Assembly (NCBI RefSeq): GCF_014193695.1
Contig: NZ_JACHZR010000004.1
Span: 496,001-560,000, forward strand
Direction of reading: 5' to 3'
Length of the DNA: 64,000 nucleotides
DNA from: Rhizobium sp. BK316
GTDB taxonomy: Bacteria; Pseudomonadota; Alphaproteobacteria; Rhizobiales; Rhizobiaceae
Shown here: one piece after another, positions 47,780 to 55,855 of the stretch
Layout: every line of letters begins with the position of its first letter
Position numbering within the stretch: position 1 is the first letter of the stretch
Made by a program: the position numbers and the translations under genes
Notes under the pieces: model-generated
Told to the model about the DNA's origin: nothing
Database searches by the model: none
What the model saw: the letters and a program-made list of their open reading frames with translations, nothing else

Positions 47780-47896
47780 CGATCCGGAGCTCGTAAGAGC
47801 CGATGGGCAGATATGACAGTCATGTGACGAAACCCCGCAAAAATCTTGATTTACGCGGGACCGATCACCAAATCAGGTGAGAAAGGAAGTCGTACC

Positions 47897-48226
47897 ATGA
47901 AAGAAAGAGTTGCAAAGTTCAGTATAGGCGAAGTGGTCCGGCACAAGGTTTTTCCGTTTCGCGGCGTGATCTTCGACGTAGATCCGGAGTTCGCGAATAC
48001 GGAAGAATGGTGGAATTCCATCCCCGCGGAAGTCCGCCCCAGCAAGGACCAGCCGTTCTACCACCTGCTTGCCGAAAACGATGACAGCGAATATGTCGCC
48101 TATGTTTCCGAGCAGAACCTGGTGAGCGACGAAAGCGACACACCGCTTCGCAATCCGCAGGTCGAACAGATTTTCGACCGCGGCCCGACGGGCCAGTTCA
48201 AACCCAAGATGAGCTTCGCCCATTAA
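47897..48226 (+). CDS. hspQ: heat shock protein HspQ (hemimethylated-DNA-binding family)
   Basis: The 109-residue protein matches HspQ/YccV: FSIGEVVRHKVFPFRGVIFD, PEFANTEEWW, QPFYHLLAEND and YVSEQNLVSDES. In E. coli it modulates DnaA stability and Lon proteolysis. ATG 47897 follows a ribosome site (GAAAGGAAG). A CTTG at 47845-47848 with CACCAAAT 17 bases later is a weak match to a heat-shock promoter. Confidence 0.9.
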   Translation: MKERVAKFSIGEVVRHKVFPFRGVIFDVDPEFANTEEWWNSIPAEVRPSKDQPFYHLLAENDDSEYVAYVSEQNLVSDESDTPLRNPQVEQIFDRGPTGQFKPKMSFAH

Positions 48227-48250
48227 GTCGGAACATATAACCCCCATGAC

Positions 48251-48280
48251 AAGGCCCCGCATGTCGGGGCCTTTCTTTTT
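48251..48280 (+). terminator. intrinsic terminator of hspQ
   Basis: AAGGCCCCG and CGGGGCCTT pair over nine bases with a five-base loop, then TTCTTTTT. It lies 25 bases after the stop. Confidence 0.9.
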
Positions 48281-48284
48281 GGCA

Positions 48285-48317
48285 ATGAAAAACCCGGCTC
48301 GAAGCCGGGTTTTTCAT
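48285..48317. terminator. bidirectional terminator between hspQ and ialB
   Basis: ATGAAAAACCCGGCT and AGCCGGGTTTTTCAT are perfect 15-base inverted arms with a three-base loop, with T-runs on both strands. It ends ialB on the minus strand and backs up the hspQ terminator on the plus strand. Confidence 0.9.
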
Positions 48318-48336
48318 GAATTCCTGAAGGCTCTTA

Positions 48337-49008
48337 TTACTGGGCCTTTGCTGCCTTCTGGGCGTCTTCCAGCTTCTTGCGGGCTTCTTCGGCCTTCTTC
48401 TGCATGCTGTCCTGCAGGCTGCGCTGGCTTTCGGCGAGCTTCGATTCGGAAACCGGTTCGCCGTCATATGCGCCGGTGAAGCCTTCAAGCGAAACCTTGA
48501 TCGGGTTCGGCGCGCGGCGGAAGTTGATCGAGGTGAAGACCACGTCGCTGCCCTTCTTGAGGCTGGCGATCATGGCATCCGTCAGCGGGATTTCAGCCGT
48601 GCACTTGTCCGGCAGGCAGACGGCGTAGTCGAGCTTCTGGCCCTTGCCGCCATCGATCTGCATGGCGATGCCCGGAGGGATCAGGCGTGCAGCCGGAACC
48701 GAAACCTGAAGGATCTTGCGGTTGATCTTGCCGGAAACCGAGATCAGGCCGACGGCCGTAACGAGCTGGCCGCCGTTGGCGAGAACGAGGTTCTGAACAA
48801 CGCAGATGTCGTTGTCTTCCTGCTTGCTGCAGGTCTTGTACCAGCCGAGACGCGGCGCGCCGGCGGCCTGTGCGGGAGCGTCGGCTGACGCCGCCGGAGC
48901 CTGAGCCGCCGCATCCTGTGCAAAGGACGAGACCGGAGCCGAAGCGCCGAAGACCACTGCCATAACGGACAGTGCTGCCCGCATTTTCTTTTCAGACTTG
49001 AACATCAT
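48337..49008 (-). CDS. invasion-associated locus B (IalB) family protein
   Basis: The 223-residue protein has a signal peptide (residues about 1-30, SAPVSSFAQDA) and an alanine-rich linker. The IalB core carries its paired cysteines (WYKTCSKQEDNDICVVQN, YAVCLPDKC). The C terminus (SQRSLQDSMQKKAEEARKKL) is a charged helix likely to form a coiled coil. In Bartonella the family aids cell entry, while in rhizobia the role is unknown and probably periplasmic. A hairpin lies in its leader at 49110-49131. Confidence 0.88.
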   Translation of the reverse strand: MMFKSEKKMRAALSVMAVVFGASAPVSSFAQDAAAQAPAASADAPAQAAGAPRLGWYKTCSKQEDNDICVVQNLVLANGGQLVTAVGLISVSGKINRKILQVSVPAARLIPPGIAMQIDGGKGQKLDYAVCLPDKCTAEIPLTDAMIASLKKGSDVVFTSINFRRAPNPIKVSLEGFTGAYDGEPVSESKLAESQRSLQDSMQKKAEEARKKLEDAQKAAKAQ

Positions 49009-49294
49009 AACGAATTCCGTCTCCTGATATCCGTTGCGGGGCTACGTTCGGCCGCCCCAACCACCGGGTCGTTCGGCACTCCACCTCTTAAAACATTAAG
49101 GCAAATGCATGACCCCGAAAACTTCGGGTCACGTGTTACATCGCACCGTAGAAGATATCCAGCATTTCTTTGGCAATTTCGCGGGCATTTTGGCACATAG
49201 GTAAAGAAAGCGGCGGCCGCGGTTGGAATTGAGCGCTCTCATGCTACCCTTCCGGCGAATCGTGCCCATTGCCGCGCATTAAGGAATTTCAGCA
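49009..49294. other. divergent spacer between ialB and the binding-protein gene
   Basis: No gene is visible. On the minus strand the ialB leader contains a near-palindrome (49110-49131, TGACCCCGAA/TTCGGGTCA with one extra C in one arm). The plus-strand side has no clear promoter motif. Confidence 0.4.
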
Positions 49295-51097
49295 ATGCTC
49301 CGGATCGCCCTTCTCATCGCTTTCACGCTTGTTGCCGGCGCTGCCGCCGCAGAACCCGTGCATGGTATCGCCATGCATGGCGCACCGGCGCTGCCCGCCG
49401 ATTACAAGAACTTCCCTTACGTCAATCCCGATGTGAAAAAGGGCGGGAAAATCACCTATGGCGTGGTCGGCACCTTCGATAACCTCAATCCTTTCATCCT
49501 GAAAAGCATGCGCACGACGGCACGCGGCATGTGGGATCCGCAATTCGGCAATCTGATCTATGAATCAATGCTGCAGCGGTCGAGCGACGAACCCTTCACG
49601 CTCTATGGGCTGCTGGCGGAAACGGTGGAATGGGATGAAGACCGCAGCTTCATCCAGTTCAATCTCAATCCGAAGGCCAAGTGGTCCGACGGACAATCCG
49701 TTAAGCCCGAAGACGTGATCTTTTCCTTCGAGCTGCTGCGCGACAAGGGCCGTGTACCATTCTCCAGCCGCCTCAATCTCGTATCCAAAATGGAGAAGGT
49801 CGGCGACCACAGCGTGCGCTTCACCTTCAATGAGAAGGCCGATCGTGAGACGCCGATGATTTTTGGCCTGTTTCCGATCCTGCCGAAACATGCGATCGAT
49901 CCTGATAGCTTCGATCGCAGCTCGCTCACGCCGCCCATCGGCTCCGGTCCTTATAAGATCAAGAGCCTGAAGCCAGGCGAAAGCATCACCTACGAGCGAG
50001 ACCCGAACTACTGGGGTAAGGGCATTCCGGCCAAGGTCGGCATGGACAATTACGACCAGCTCACCGTGCAGTATTTCCTGCAGGACACGACGCTGTTCGA
50101 GGCCTTCAAGAAGGGCGACATCGATATCTATCTGGAGGGCAATCCGGGGCACTGGGCCAATGCCTATGATTTCCCGGCGGCAACGTCGGGCGCGGTCGTG
50201 AAGGACGTGTTCAAACCGAAACTGCCGAGCGGCATGCTGGGCTTCGTCTTCAATACGCGGCGGCCGATCTTTAGCGATATCAAGGTACGCGAGGGCCTGT
50301 CACTGGTCTTCGATTTCGAATGGGCCAACAAGAACCTCTATTCCGGCGCTTACAAGCGAACGCAAAGCTTCTGGCAGAATTCCGATCTCTCGAGTTTCGG
50401 GGTACCGGTGGACGCGCGCGAGCTAGCGCTGCTCGGGCCGATCAAAGACCAGATCGATCCTGCGATTCTCGACGGCAGCTACAAGCTGCCGGTGACCGAT
50501 GGCTCGGGACGCGACCGCAAGGTCCTGAAGCAGGCCGTCGACCTCCTGAAACAAGGGGGCTACACGATCCAGGGCGGCAAGATGGCCGATCAGAGCGGCA
50601 AGCAGCTCGCCTTCGAGATCATGACCCAGAATGCTGACCAGGAGAAGCTGGCCGTCGCCTACCAGCGATCGCTGCAGACGATCGGCGTCGCCGCGTCGAT
50701 CCGCACCGTCGACGATTCGCAGTATCAGAGCCGCACGAACAGTTTCGACTATGACATGATCATGAAGGCCTACACCTCATCGCTGTCACCGGGCAACGAG
50801 CAACTCGGCCGCTGGTCGTCCGCCGCCCGCACGCGCGAAGGGACGGACAGTTTCGCCGGGGCCAACGATCCCAATCTCGATACGCTGATCGATCATCTGC
50901 TGCGCTCGCGCTCGACAGAGGATTTTACAGCTTCCGTCCGCTCCTACGACCGGCTGCTGCTGTCCAACCATTATGTGCTGCCGCTCTACCATATCGACCA
51001 GCAATGGGTGGCGCGCAACAAGCGCATCGGGCACCCCGATGCGGTGCCGCTCTATGGCTATCAGCTGCAAACCTGGTGGGATACGAGCGCGCAATAA
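49295..51097 (+). CDS. ABC transporter substrate-binding protein, family 5 (YejA-like)
   Basis: The 600-residue protein has a signal peptide (residues 1-19, ending GAAAAEP) and the family 5 oligopeptide-binding architecture. DYKNFPYVNPDVKKGGKITY and FDNLNPFILKSM are typical of YejA-like proteins, as are IQFNLNPKAKWSDGQSVKPE and the later RQSNxY-type region (NNPNL-like NDPNLDTLID). It should feed an ABC importer of peptides or related ligands, but no permease or ATPase gene is adjacent, so its partner must be elsewhere. Confidence 0.9.
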   Translation: MLRIALLIAFTLVAGAAAAEPVHGIAMHGAPALPADYKNFPYVNPDVKKGGKITYGVVGTFDNLNPFILKSMRTTARGMWDPQFGNLIYESMLQRSSDEPFTLYGLLAETVEWDEDRSFIQFNLNPKAKWSDGQSVKPEDVIFSFELLRDKGRVPFSSRLNLVSKMEKVGDHSVRFTFNEKADRETPMIFGLFPILPKHAIDPDSFDRSSLTPPIGSGPYKIKSLKPGESITYERDPNYWGKGIPAKVGMDNYDQLTVQYFLQDTTLFEAFKKGDIDIYLEGNPGHWANAYDFPAATSGAVVKDVFKPKLPSGMLGFVFNTRRPIFSDIKVREGLSLVFDFEWANKNLYSGAYKRTQSFWQNSDLSSFGVPVDARELALLGPIKDQIDPAILDGSYKLPVTDGSGRDRKVLKQAVDLLKQGGYTIQGGKMADQSGKQLAFEIMTQNADQEKLAVAYQRSLQTIGVAASIRTVDDSQYQSRTNSFDYDMIMKAYTSSLSPGNEQLGRWSSAARTREGTDSFAGANDPNLDTLIDHLLRSRSTEDFTASVRSYDRLLLSNHYVLPLYHIDQQWVARNKRIGHPDAVPLYGYQLQTWWDTSAQ

Positions 51098-51221
51098 TCA
51101 CATCATCAGGCGTCGTTCTATTTCCTTTCTCTTGCCTCGACCTTCCTCTAAAGATCGTCGAAGACAATTTTTATGCAATTGAGCCAACCGTCACTGAGGG
51201 ATGGCAGAATAAGGAATCACA

Positions 51222-51893
51222 ATGGAACGCATCACCATCGACGTTGTCTCTGATGTCGTCTGCCCCTGGTGCTATCTCGGCAAGGCGCGGCTGGAGCTGG
51301 CGATCGCCGAAGTGCAGGATGAAGTCGGCGTCGATATCAACTGGCGCCCCTATCGCCTCAATCCGGACTATCCGCCCGAGGGCGTCGACCAGAAGAAGAT
51401 GCTGGAACAGAAGCTCGGCGGCGCCGAACGCGTGGCTGAGGCGCACAAGATGCTGACCAATTACGGCCGCGAGGTCGGCATCAACTTCAATTTTGAAGCC
51501 ATCAAGATCGGCCCGAACACGCTCGATGCGCATCGGCTGATCCATTGGGCTGTTGTCGAGGACCGGCAGATGCAGGAGGCCGTCGTCTCGGCGCTGTTCA
51601 AGGCCAATTTCGAGGAAGGCCGCAATGTCGGCGATCACGAAGTGCTGCTCGATATCGCCGAGAAGGCAGGCCTGCAGCGCTCCGTCATTGCCGCCCTGCT
51701 CGCTTCGGACGCCGACCGCAGCGTCATTCTCTCGGAAATCGACGCAGCGCAGCGCATGGGCGTCAACGGCGTGCCCTTCTTCATCTTCGACCAGCAGTAT
51801 GCCGTCAGCGGCGCGCAGACGCCGGATGTGCTGGCAGGAGCGCTGCGCGAGATCGCCAAGGCGAAGGCCGAAGCACGCGCCGGCATGAACTGA
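51222..51893 (+). CDS. DsbA-family thiol oxidoreductase (FrnE-like)
   Basis: The 223-residue protein has the redox motif C14-P-W-C17 in SDVVCPWCYLGKARLE followed by a DsbA-type helical insertion and the closing FFIFDQQYAVSGAQTP with its cis-proline (GVPF). FrnE-like members are cytoplasmic, which fits the lack of a signal peptide. The partner is unknown. ATG 51222 follows ribosome site AAGGAATCAC. It stands between a binding protein and the convergent mfd. Confidence 0.9.
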   Translation: MERITIDVVSDVVCPWCYLGKARLELAIAEVQDEVGVDINWRPYRLNPDYPPEGVDQKKMLEQKLGGAERVAEAHKMLTNYGREVGINFNFEAIKIGPNTLDAHRLIHWAVVEDRQMQEAVVSALFKANFEEGRNVGDHEVLLDIAEKAGLQRSVIAALLASDADRSVILSEIDAAQRMGVNGVPFFIFDQQYAVSGAQTPDVLAGALREIAKAKAEARAGMN

Positions 51894-51955
51894 CGCCTGT
51901 CAGCATCGACAAACTGAAAATGCCGTTGGGGCAATCCGATTTGGCCGGGCTGCCC

Positions 51956-54900
51956 TTAGTTTTTGGCCAACTCCGCAAGCTGCGTCATGACGACGGCCGC
52001 ACCCTGCAGGCGTTTTTCCGGCGTCGGCAGGTCGCGCGTCAGGAACAGGCTGTGGTCGGGGCGAATCTTCGCCATCGCGCCCTGCTTGCCGATATAGCCG
52101 ACCAGATTGGCCGGGTTCGGGAATTCCTTGTTGCGGAACTGTACGACGACGCCCTTCGGGCCGGCATCGAGTTTCTCGACATTGGCGGTGCGGCAGAGCG
52201 ACTTGATGTAGACGATCTTCAGCAGGTGCTGGACCTCGACCGGCATCGGGCCAAAGCGGTCGATCATCTCGGCACCGAAGCCATCGATCTCCTTGAGATC
52301 GGTGAGTTCGCCGAGGCGGCGGTAGAGCGCCATGCGCAGATGCAGGTCGGGCACGTAACCTTCCGGGATCATCACAGTCGTGCCGACGGATATCTGCGGC
52401 GACCAGCCGGTATCCTGGATCTCGTCGACACCCTTCACTTCTGCGACCGCCTCTTCCAGCATCTGCTGGTACAGCTCGAAGCCGACTTCCTTGATATGAC
52501 CGGATTGCTCCTCGCCGAGCAGGTTGCCGGCACCGCGGATATCGAGGTCGTGGCTTGCCAGCTGGAAGCCGGCGCCGAGCGTGTCCAGCGACTGCAGCAC
52601 CTTGAGGCGGCGCTCGGCGGTTGCCGTCAGCACCTTGTTGACTGGCAGCGTGAAGAGCGCGAAGGCGCGCACCTTGGAGCGGCCGACGCGGCCGCGCAAC
52701 TGATAGAGCTGTGCCAGGCCGAACATATCGGCGCGGTGGACGATCAGCGTATTGGCCGTCGGCACGTCGAGGCCGGATTCGACGATGGTGGTCGAGAGCA
52801 GCACGTCATATCGACCTTCGTAGAAGGCGTTCATGATGTCTTCCAGTTCGCCGGCCGGCATCTGGCCGTGGGCGACGGCGACCTTCAGCTCCGGCACATC
52901 CGATTGCAGGAAGGCATGCACGTCTTCCAAATCAGCGAGACGCGGGCAAACGTAGAAGCTCTGGCCACCACGATAATGCTCGCGCATCAGCGTCTCGCGG
53001 ATGACGAGGCTGTCGAAGGGCGAAATGAAGGTGCGCACCGCCATGCGGTCCACCGGTGGCGTGGTGATGAGCGAGAGTTCGCGCACCCCGGTCATGGCAA
53101 GCTGCAGCGTGCGCGGGATCGGCGTTGCCGACAGCGTCAGCACATGCACGTCGCTCTTCAGCTCCTTCAGGCGCTCCTTGTGTTTGACGCCGAAATGCTG
53201 CTCTTCGTCGATGATCAGCAGGCCGAGATTGGCGAAGTTGATGCCGGCGCCGAGCAGCGCATGGGTGCCGACGACGATATCCGTCTTGCCGTCGGCCACT
53301 TCCTTTTTCGTGAGCGCCAACTCCTTGGAGCCGACGAGGCGCGAGGCCTGCTGGATGCGGATCGGCAGACCACGGAAGCGCTCTGAGAAGGTCTTGAAAT
53401 GCTGGCGGGAGAGCAGTGTCGTCGGCACGACGACGGCGACCTGCACGCCGTTCATGGCAGCGACGAAGGCAGCGCGCAGTGCGACCTCGGTCTTGCCGAA
53501 ACCGACGTCACCGCAGACGAGGCGATCCATCGGACGACCGGCGCCGAGATCGCCGCGGACGGCCTCGATGGCGTTTTCCTGATCTTCCGTTTCGTCATAG
53601 GGGAAACGGGCGGCGAACTCGTCATAGAGCCCTTCCGGCGTCGTCAACACGGGCGCGTGGCGAGTCAGGCGTTCGGCCGCGATGCGGATCAGCGCGTCGG
53701 CCATATCCAGCAGCCGCCTCTTGAGCTTGGCCTTGCGCATCTGCCATGCGCCGCCGCCGAGCTTGTCGAGCTGCACCTCCGTACCCTCGCCGCCGAACCG
53801 CGACAGGAGATCGATGTTTTCGACCGGCAGGAAGAGCTTGGCATCGTCGGCATATTGCAGTTCGAGGCAGGCATGCGGCGCACCGGCCGCCTCGATCGTG
53901 CGCAGGCCGACAAACCGGCCGATGCCGTGTTCGGCGTGGACGACGATCGATCCTTCGTCTAGGCCGGCGACTTCGGAGATGAAATCGGCCGCGCGCTTGC
54001 GCCTTCGGGAGCGGCGCACCATGCGATCGCCGAGAATATCCTGTTCGCCGACGACAATCAGATCACCGGTCTCGAAACCGGATTCCAAGCTGAGCACGGC
54101 CGCCGCCGCCTCGCCCTTTGCAAGGCTCGCGACATCCTTCAGCGCAGCGATCGGCTTGATGCGTTCCAGGCCGTGTTCATTCAGCACCTGCAGCAGGCGC
54201 TCGAGCGAACCCTCGGTCCAGGCTGTGATAACGACCTTCGCGCCGCCTGCGCGCTTATCGGCGATATGTTTGACAACGACGTCGAAGACGTTGACGCGCT
54301 CCGCATCGCCGCCGCCTTCGGCATTGGAGTGCGCCCAGCGCGGTCCCTGGCGTGCATCGAGATTGACGACGCGGCGAGCTTCCCCTTCATGCTCGTTGAA
54401 GGGCGACACGCGGATGGCATTGATCGCATCGAGCGTGCGGGCGAATGTCTTGCTGTCGAGATAGAGCTGGCCGGGCGCGACGGGCTTGTAGGGCGTGCCC
54501 TGCGCCATCTGGCCCTTGTTCGACTGCCCGGAATTCAGGCGCGCATCGTAATAATCGTAGACCAGCTTCGAGCGCTCTTCGGCGGCTTCGCGCACCGTAT
54601 GGTCGGTGACGATGCGAAAGCCGGAGAGGTAATCGAACACCGTATCCAGCCTCTCATAGAAGAGCGGCAGCCAATGCTCCATGCCGGGATAACGGCGGCC
54701 TTCGGAAACGGCAAGGTAAAGCGCATCGTCGCGGGTCGCGGCGCCGAAAGCGGAGAGGTAGTTCTTGCGGAAGCGGCTGATCGTATCCGGCGTCAGCGTC
54801 ACCTCGCTCATCGGGTTGAGATCGAGGGAGCGGACCTGTCCGATCGTGCGCTGGCTGGCCGGATCGAAGCTGCGGATACTCTCCAGCGTGTCGCCGAAGA

Positions 54901-55462
54901 AATCGAAACGCACGGGCTCTTCCGAACCAGGGACAAAGACATCGAGAATGCCGCCGCGCACGGCATATTCGCCGACCTCGCGCACGGTTGCCACACGCTC
55001 GAAGCCGTTGCGCTCCAGCCGGCCGGCAATATCATCCATCCGCACCTGATTGCCGGGGCGAGCCGAGAAGGCCAGGCTTTCGATGATGTCCTGCGGCGCC
55101 ACTTTCTGCAGCAGGGCATTGACAGTCACGAGCACGATTGCCGCGTGCGGCTTCTTGTGATGCGCAATTAGGCCCGAAAGGGCGGCGAGACGCCTTGCCG
55201 ATGTATCGGCGCTCGGCGAGACGCGGTCATAGGGAAGGCAGTCCCAGGCGGGCAGCGTCAGGACCGGGATATCGGGGGCGACGAAGCCCAGCATCTGCTC
55301 CAGATCGGCCATGCGCTGACCGTCCGACAGGACATAGGCCACCGGCTCACCATTGCGGGCGAGTTCGGCAAGCAGCAGCGGCTCCATGCCCGCAGGCACG
55401 TTGCCGATCGTCAGCGGCTCGGCGGCAGCTGCGAGCTTTTTGGCATCAAAACCAGGGATCAT
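51956..55462 (-). CDS. mfd: transcription-repair coupling factor
   Basis: Mfd removes stalled RNA polymerase from DNA lesions and recruits UvrA. The 1168-residue protein has UvrB-like N-terminal domains (about 1-450), the RNA-polymerase-interacting domain, then helicase motifs: GDVGFGKTEVALRAAF (near 648), DEEQHFGVKHKERLK, TLSATPIPRTLQLAM and QLRGRVGRSKVRAFA. The C-terminal TRCF domain ends at 1168. It overlaps sdhE by four bases. Confidence 0.96.
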   Translation of the reverse strand: MIPGFDAKKLAAAAEPLTIGNVPAGMEPLLLAELARNGEPVAYVLSDGQRMADLEQMLGFVAPDIPVLTLPAWDCLPYDRVSPSADTSARRLAALSGLIAHHKKPHAAIVLVTVNALLQKVAPQDIIESLAFSARPGNQVRMDDIAGRLERNGFERVATVREVGEYAVRGGILDVFVPGSEEPVRFDFFGDTLESIRSFDPASQRTIGQVRSLDLNPMSEVTLTPDTISRFRKNYLSAFGAATRDDALYLAVSEGRRYPGMEHWLPLFYERLDTVFDYLSGFRIVTDHTVREAAEERSKLVYDYYDARLNSGQSNKGQMAQGTPYKPVAPGQLYLDSKTFARTLDAINAIRVSPFNEHEGEARRVVNLDARQGPRWAHSNAEGGGDAERVNVFDVVVKHIADKRAGGAKVVITAWTEGSLERLLQVLNEHGLERIKPIAALKDVASLAKGEAAAAVLSLESGFETGDLIVVGEQDILGDRMVRRSRRRKRAADFISEVAGLDEGSIVVHAEHGIGRFVGLRTIEAAGAPHACLELQYADDAKLFLPVENIDLLSRFGGEGTEVQLDKLGGGAWQMRKAKLKRRLLDMADALIRIAAERLTRHAPVLTTPEGLYDEFAARFPYDETEDQENAIEAVRGDLGAGRPMDRLVCGDVGFGKTEVALRAAFVAAMNGVQVAVVVPTTLLSRQHFKTFSERFRGLPIRIQQASRLVGSKELALTKKEVADGKTDIVVGTHALLGAGINFANLGLLIIDEEQHFGVKHKERLKELKSDVHVLTLSATPIPRTLQLAMTGVRELSLITTPPVDRMAVRTFISPFDSLVIRETLMREHYRGGQSFYVCPRLADLEDVHAFLQSDVPELKVAVAHGQMPAGELEDIMNAFYEGRYDVLLSTTIVESGLDVPTANTLIVHRADMFGLAQLYQLRGRVGRSKVRAFALFTLPVNKVLTATAERRLKVLQSLDTLGAGFQLASHDLDIRGAGNLLGEEQSGHIKEVGFELYQQMLEEAVAEVKGVDEIQDTGWSPQISVGTTVMIPEGYVPDLHLRMALYRRLGELTDLKEIDGFGAEMIDRFGPMPVEVQHLLKIVYIKSLCRTANVEKLDAGPKGVVVQFRNKEFPNPANLVGYIGKQGAMAKIRPDHSLFLTRDLPTPEKRLQGAAVVMTQLAELAKN

Positions 55463-55761
55463 TCCGGCTTCCTGGGCAGGTCGAAATCGGGTTTGTAGGC
55501 GGCGATGCGGGCAAACATGGGTGTCCGTAAATGCTCGGGCGTCGGCCAGGTTCCCATGATCCAGCGCACGAGGTCGTTATCCTCTTCGCCCATGATCGTC
55601 TCGAACTCATCGAGTTCGGCTTCGCTCATGGTGGGAAGTTCGTTTTCAGCAAACTGACCGAAGACAAGATCCATCTCTCTGATACCGCGATGCCAGCAGC
55701 GGAACAGAATCCGGCGGCGGCGGGGGTCGAGACCGGCGCTCGTGAGCGTTACACCTGTCAT
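55459..55761 (-). CDS. sdhE: succinate dehydrogenase assembly factor 2 (SdhE)
   Basis: SdhE attaches FAD covalently to the succinate dehydrogenase flavoprotein. The 100-residue protein has the RGxxE motif in WHRGIREMDLVFGQFAE and EEDNDLVRWIMGTWPTPEH. It opens the two-gene transcript with mfd, overlapping it by four bases. It is divergent from recG. The sdhABCD genes are not in the window. Confidence 0.92.
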   Translation of the reverse strand: MTGVTLTSAGLDPRRRRILFRCWHRGIREMDLVFGQFAENELPTMSEAELDEFETIMGEEDNDLVRWIMGTWPTPEHLRTPMFARIAAYKPDFDLPRKPE

Positions 55762-55855
55762 GGCATCACCTTCCTTGTTGATGCGCCTCTATAGACCCTC
55801 GAAAGCGGCTTGTCAGCCTTGCCAAGGCCCTATTGTTCATCGCATTTTGGCGCCT

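Noticed and set aside
47845-47873. Heat-shock sigma32 promoter before hspQ
   Set aside because: CTTG and a loose -10 match with plausible spacing exist, but the -10 element deviates too much to list as a site.
51545-53386. 613-codon plus-strand frame opposite mfd
   Set aside because: It overlaps the DsbA-like gene in another frame and then mfd antisense; both real genes explain the DNA.
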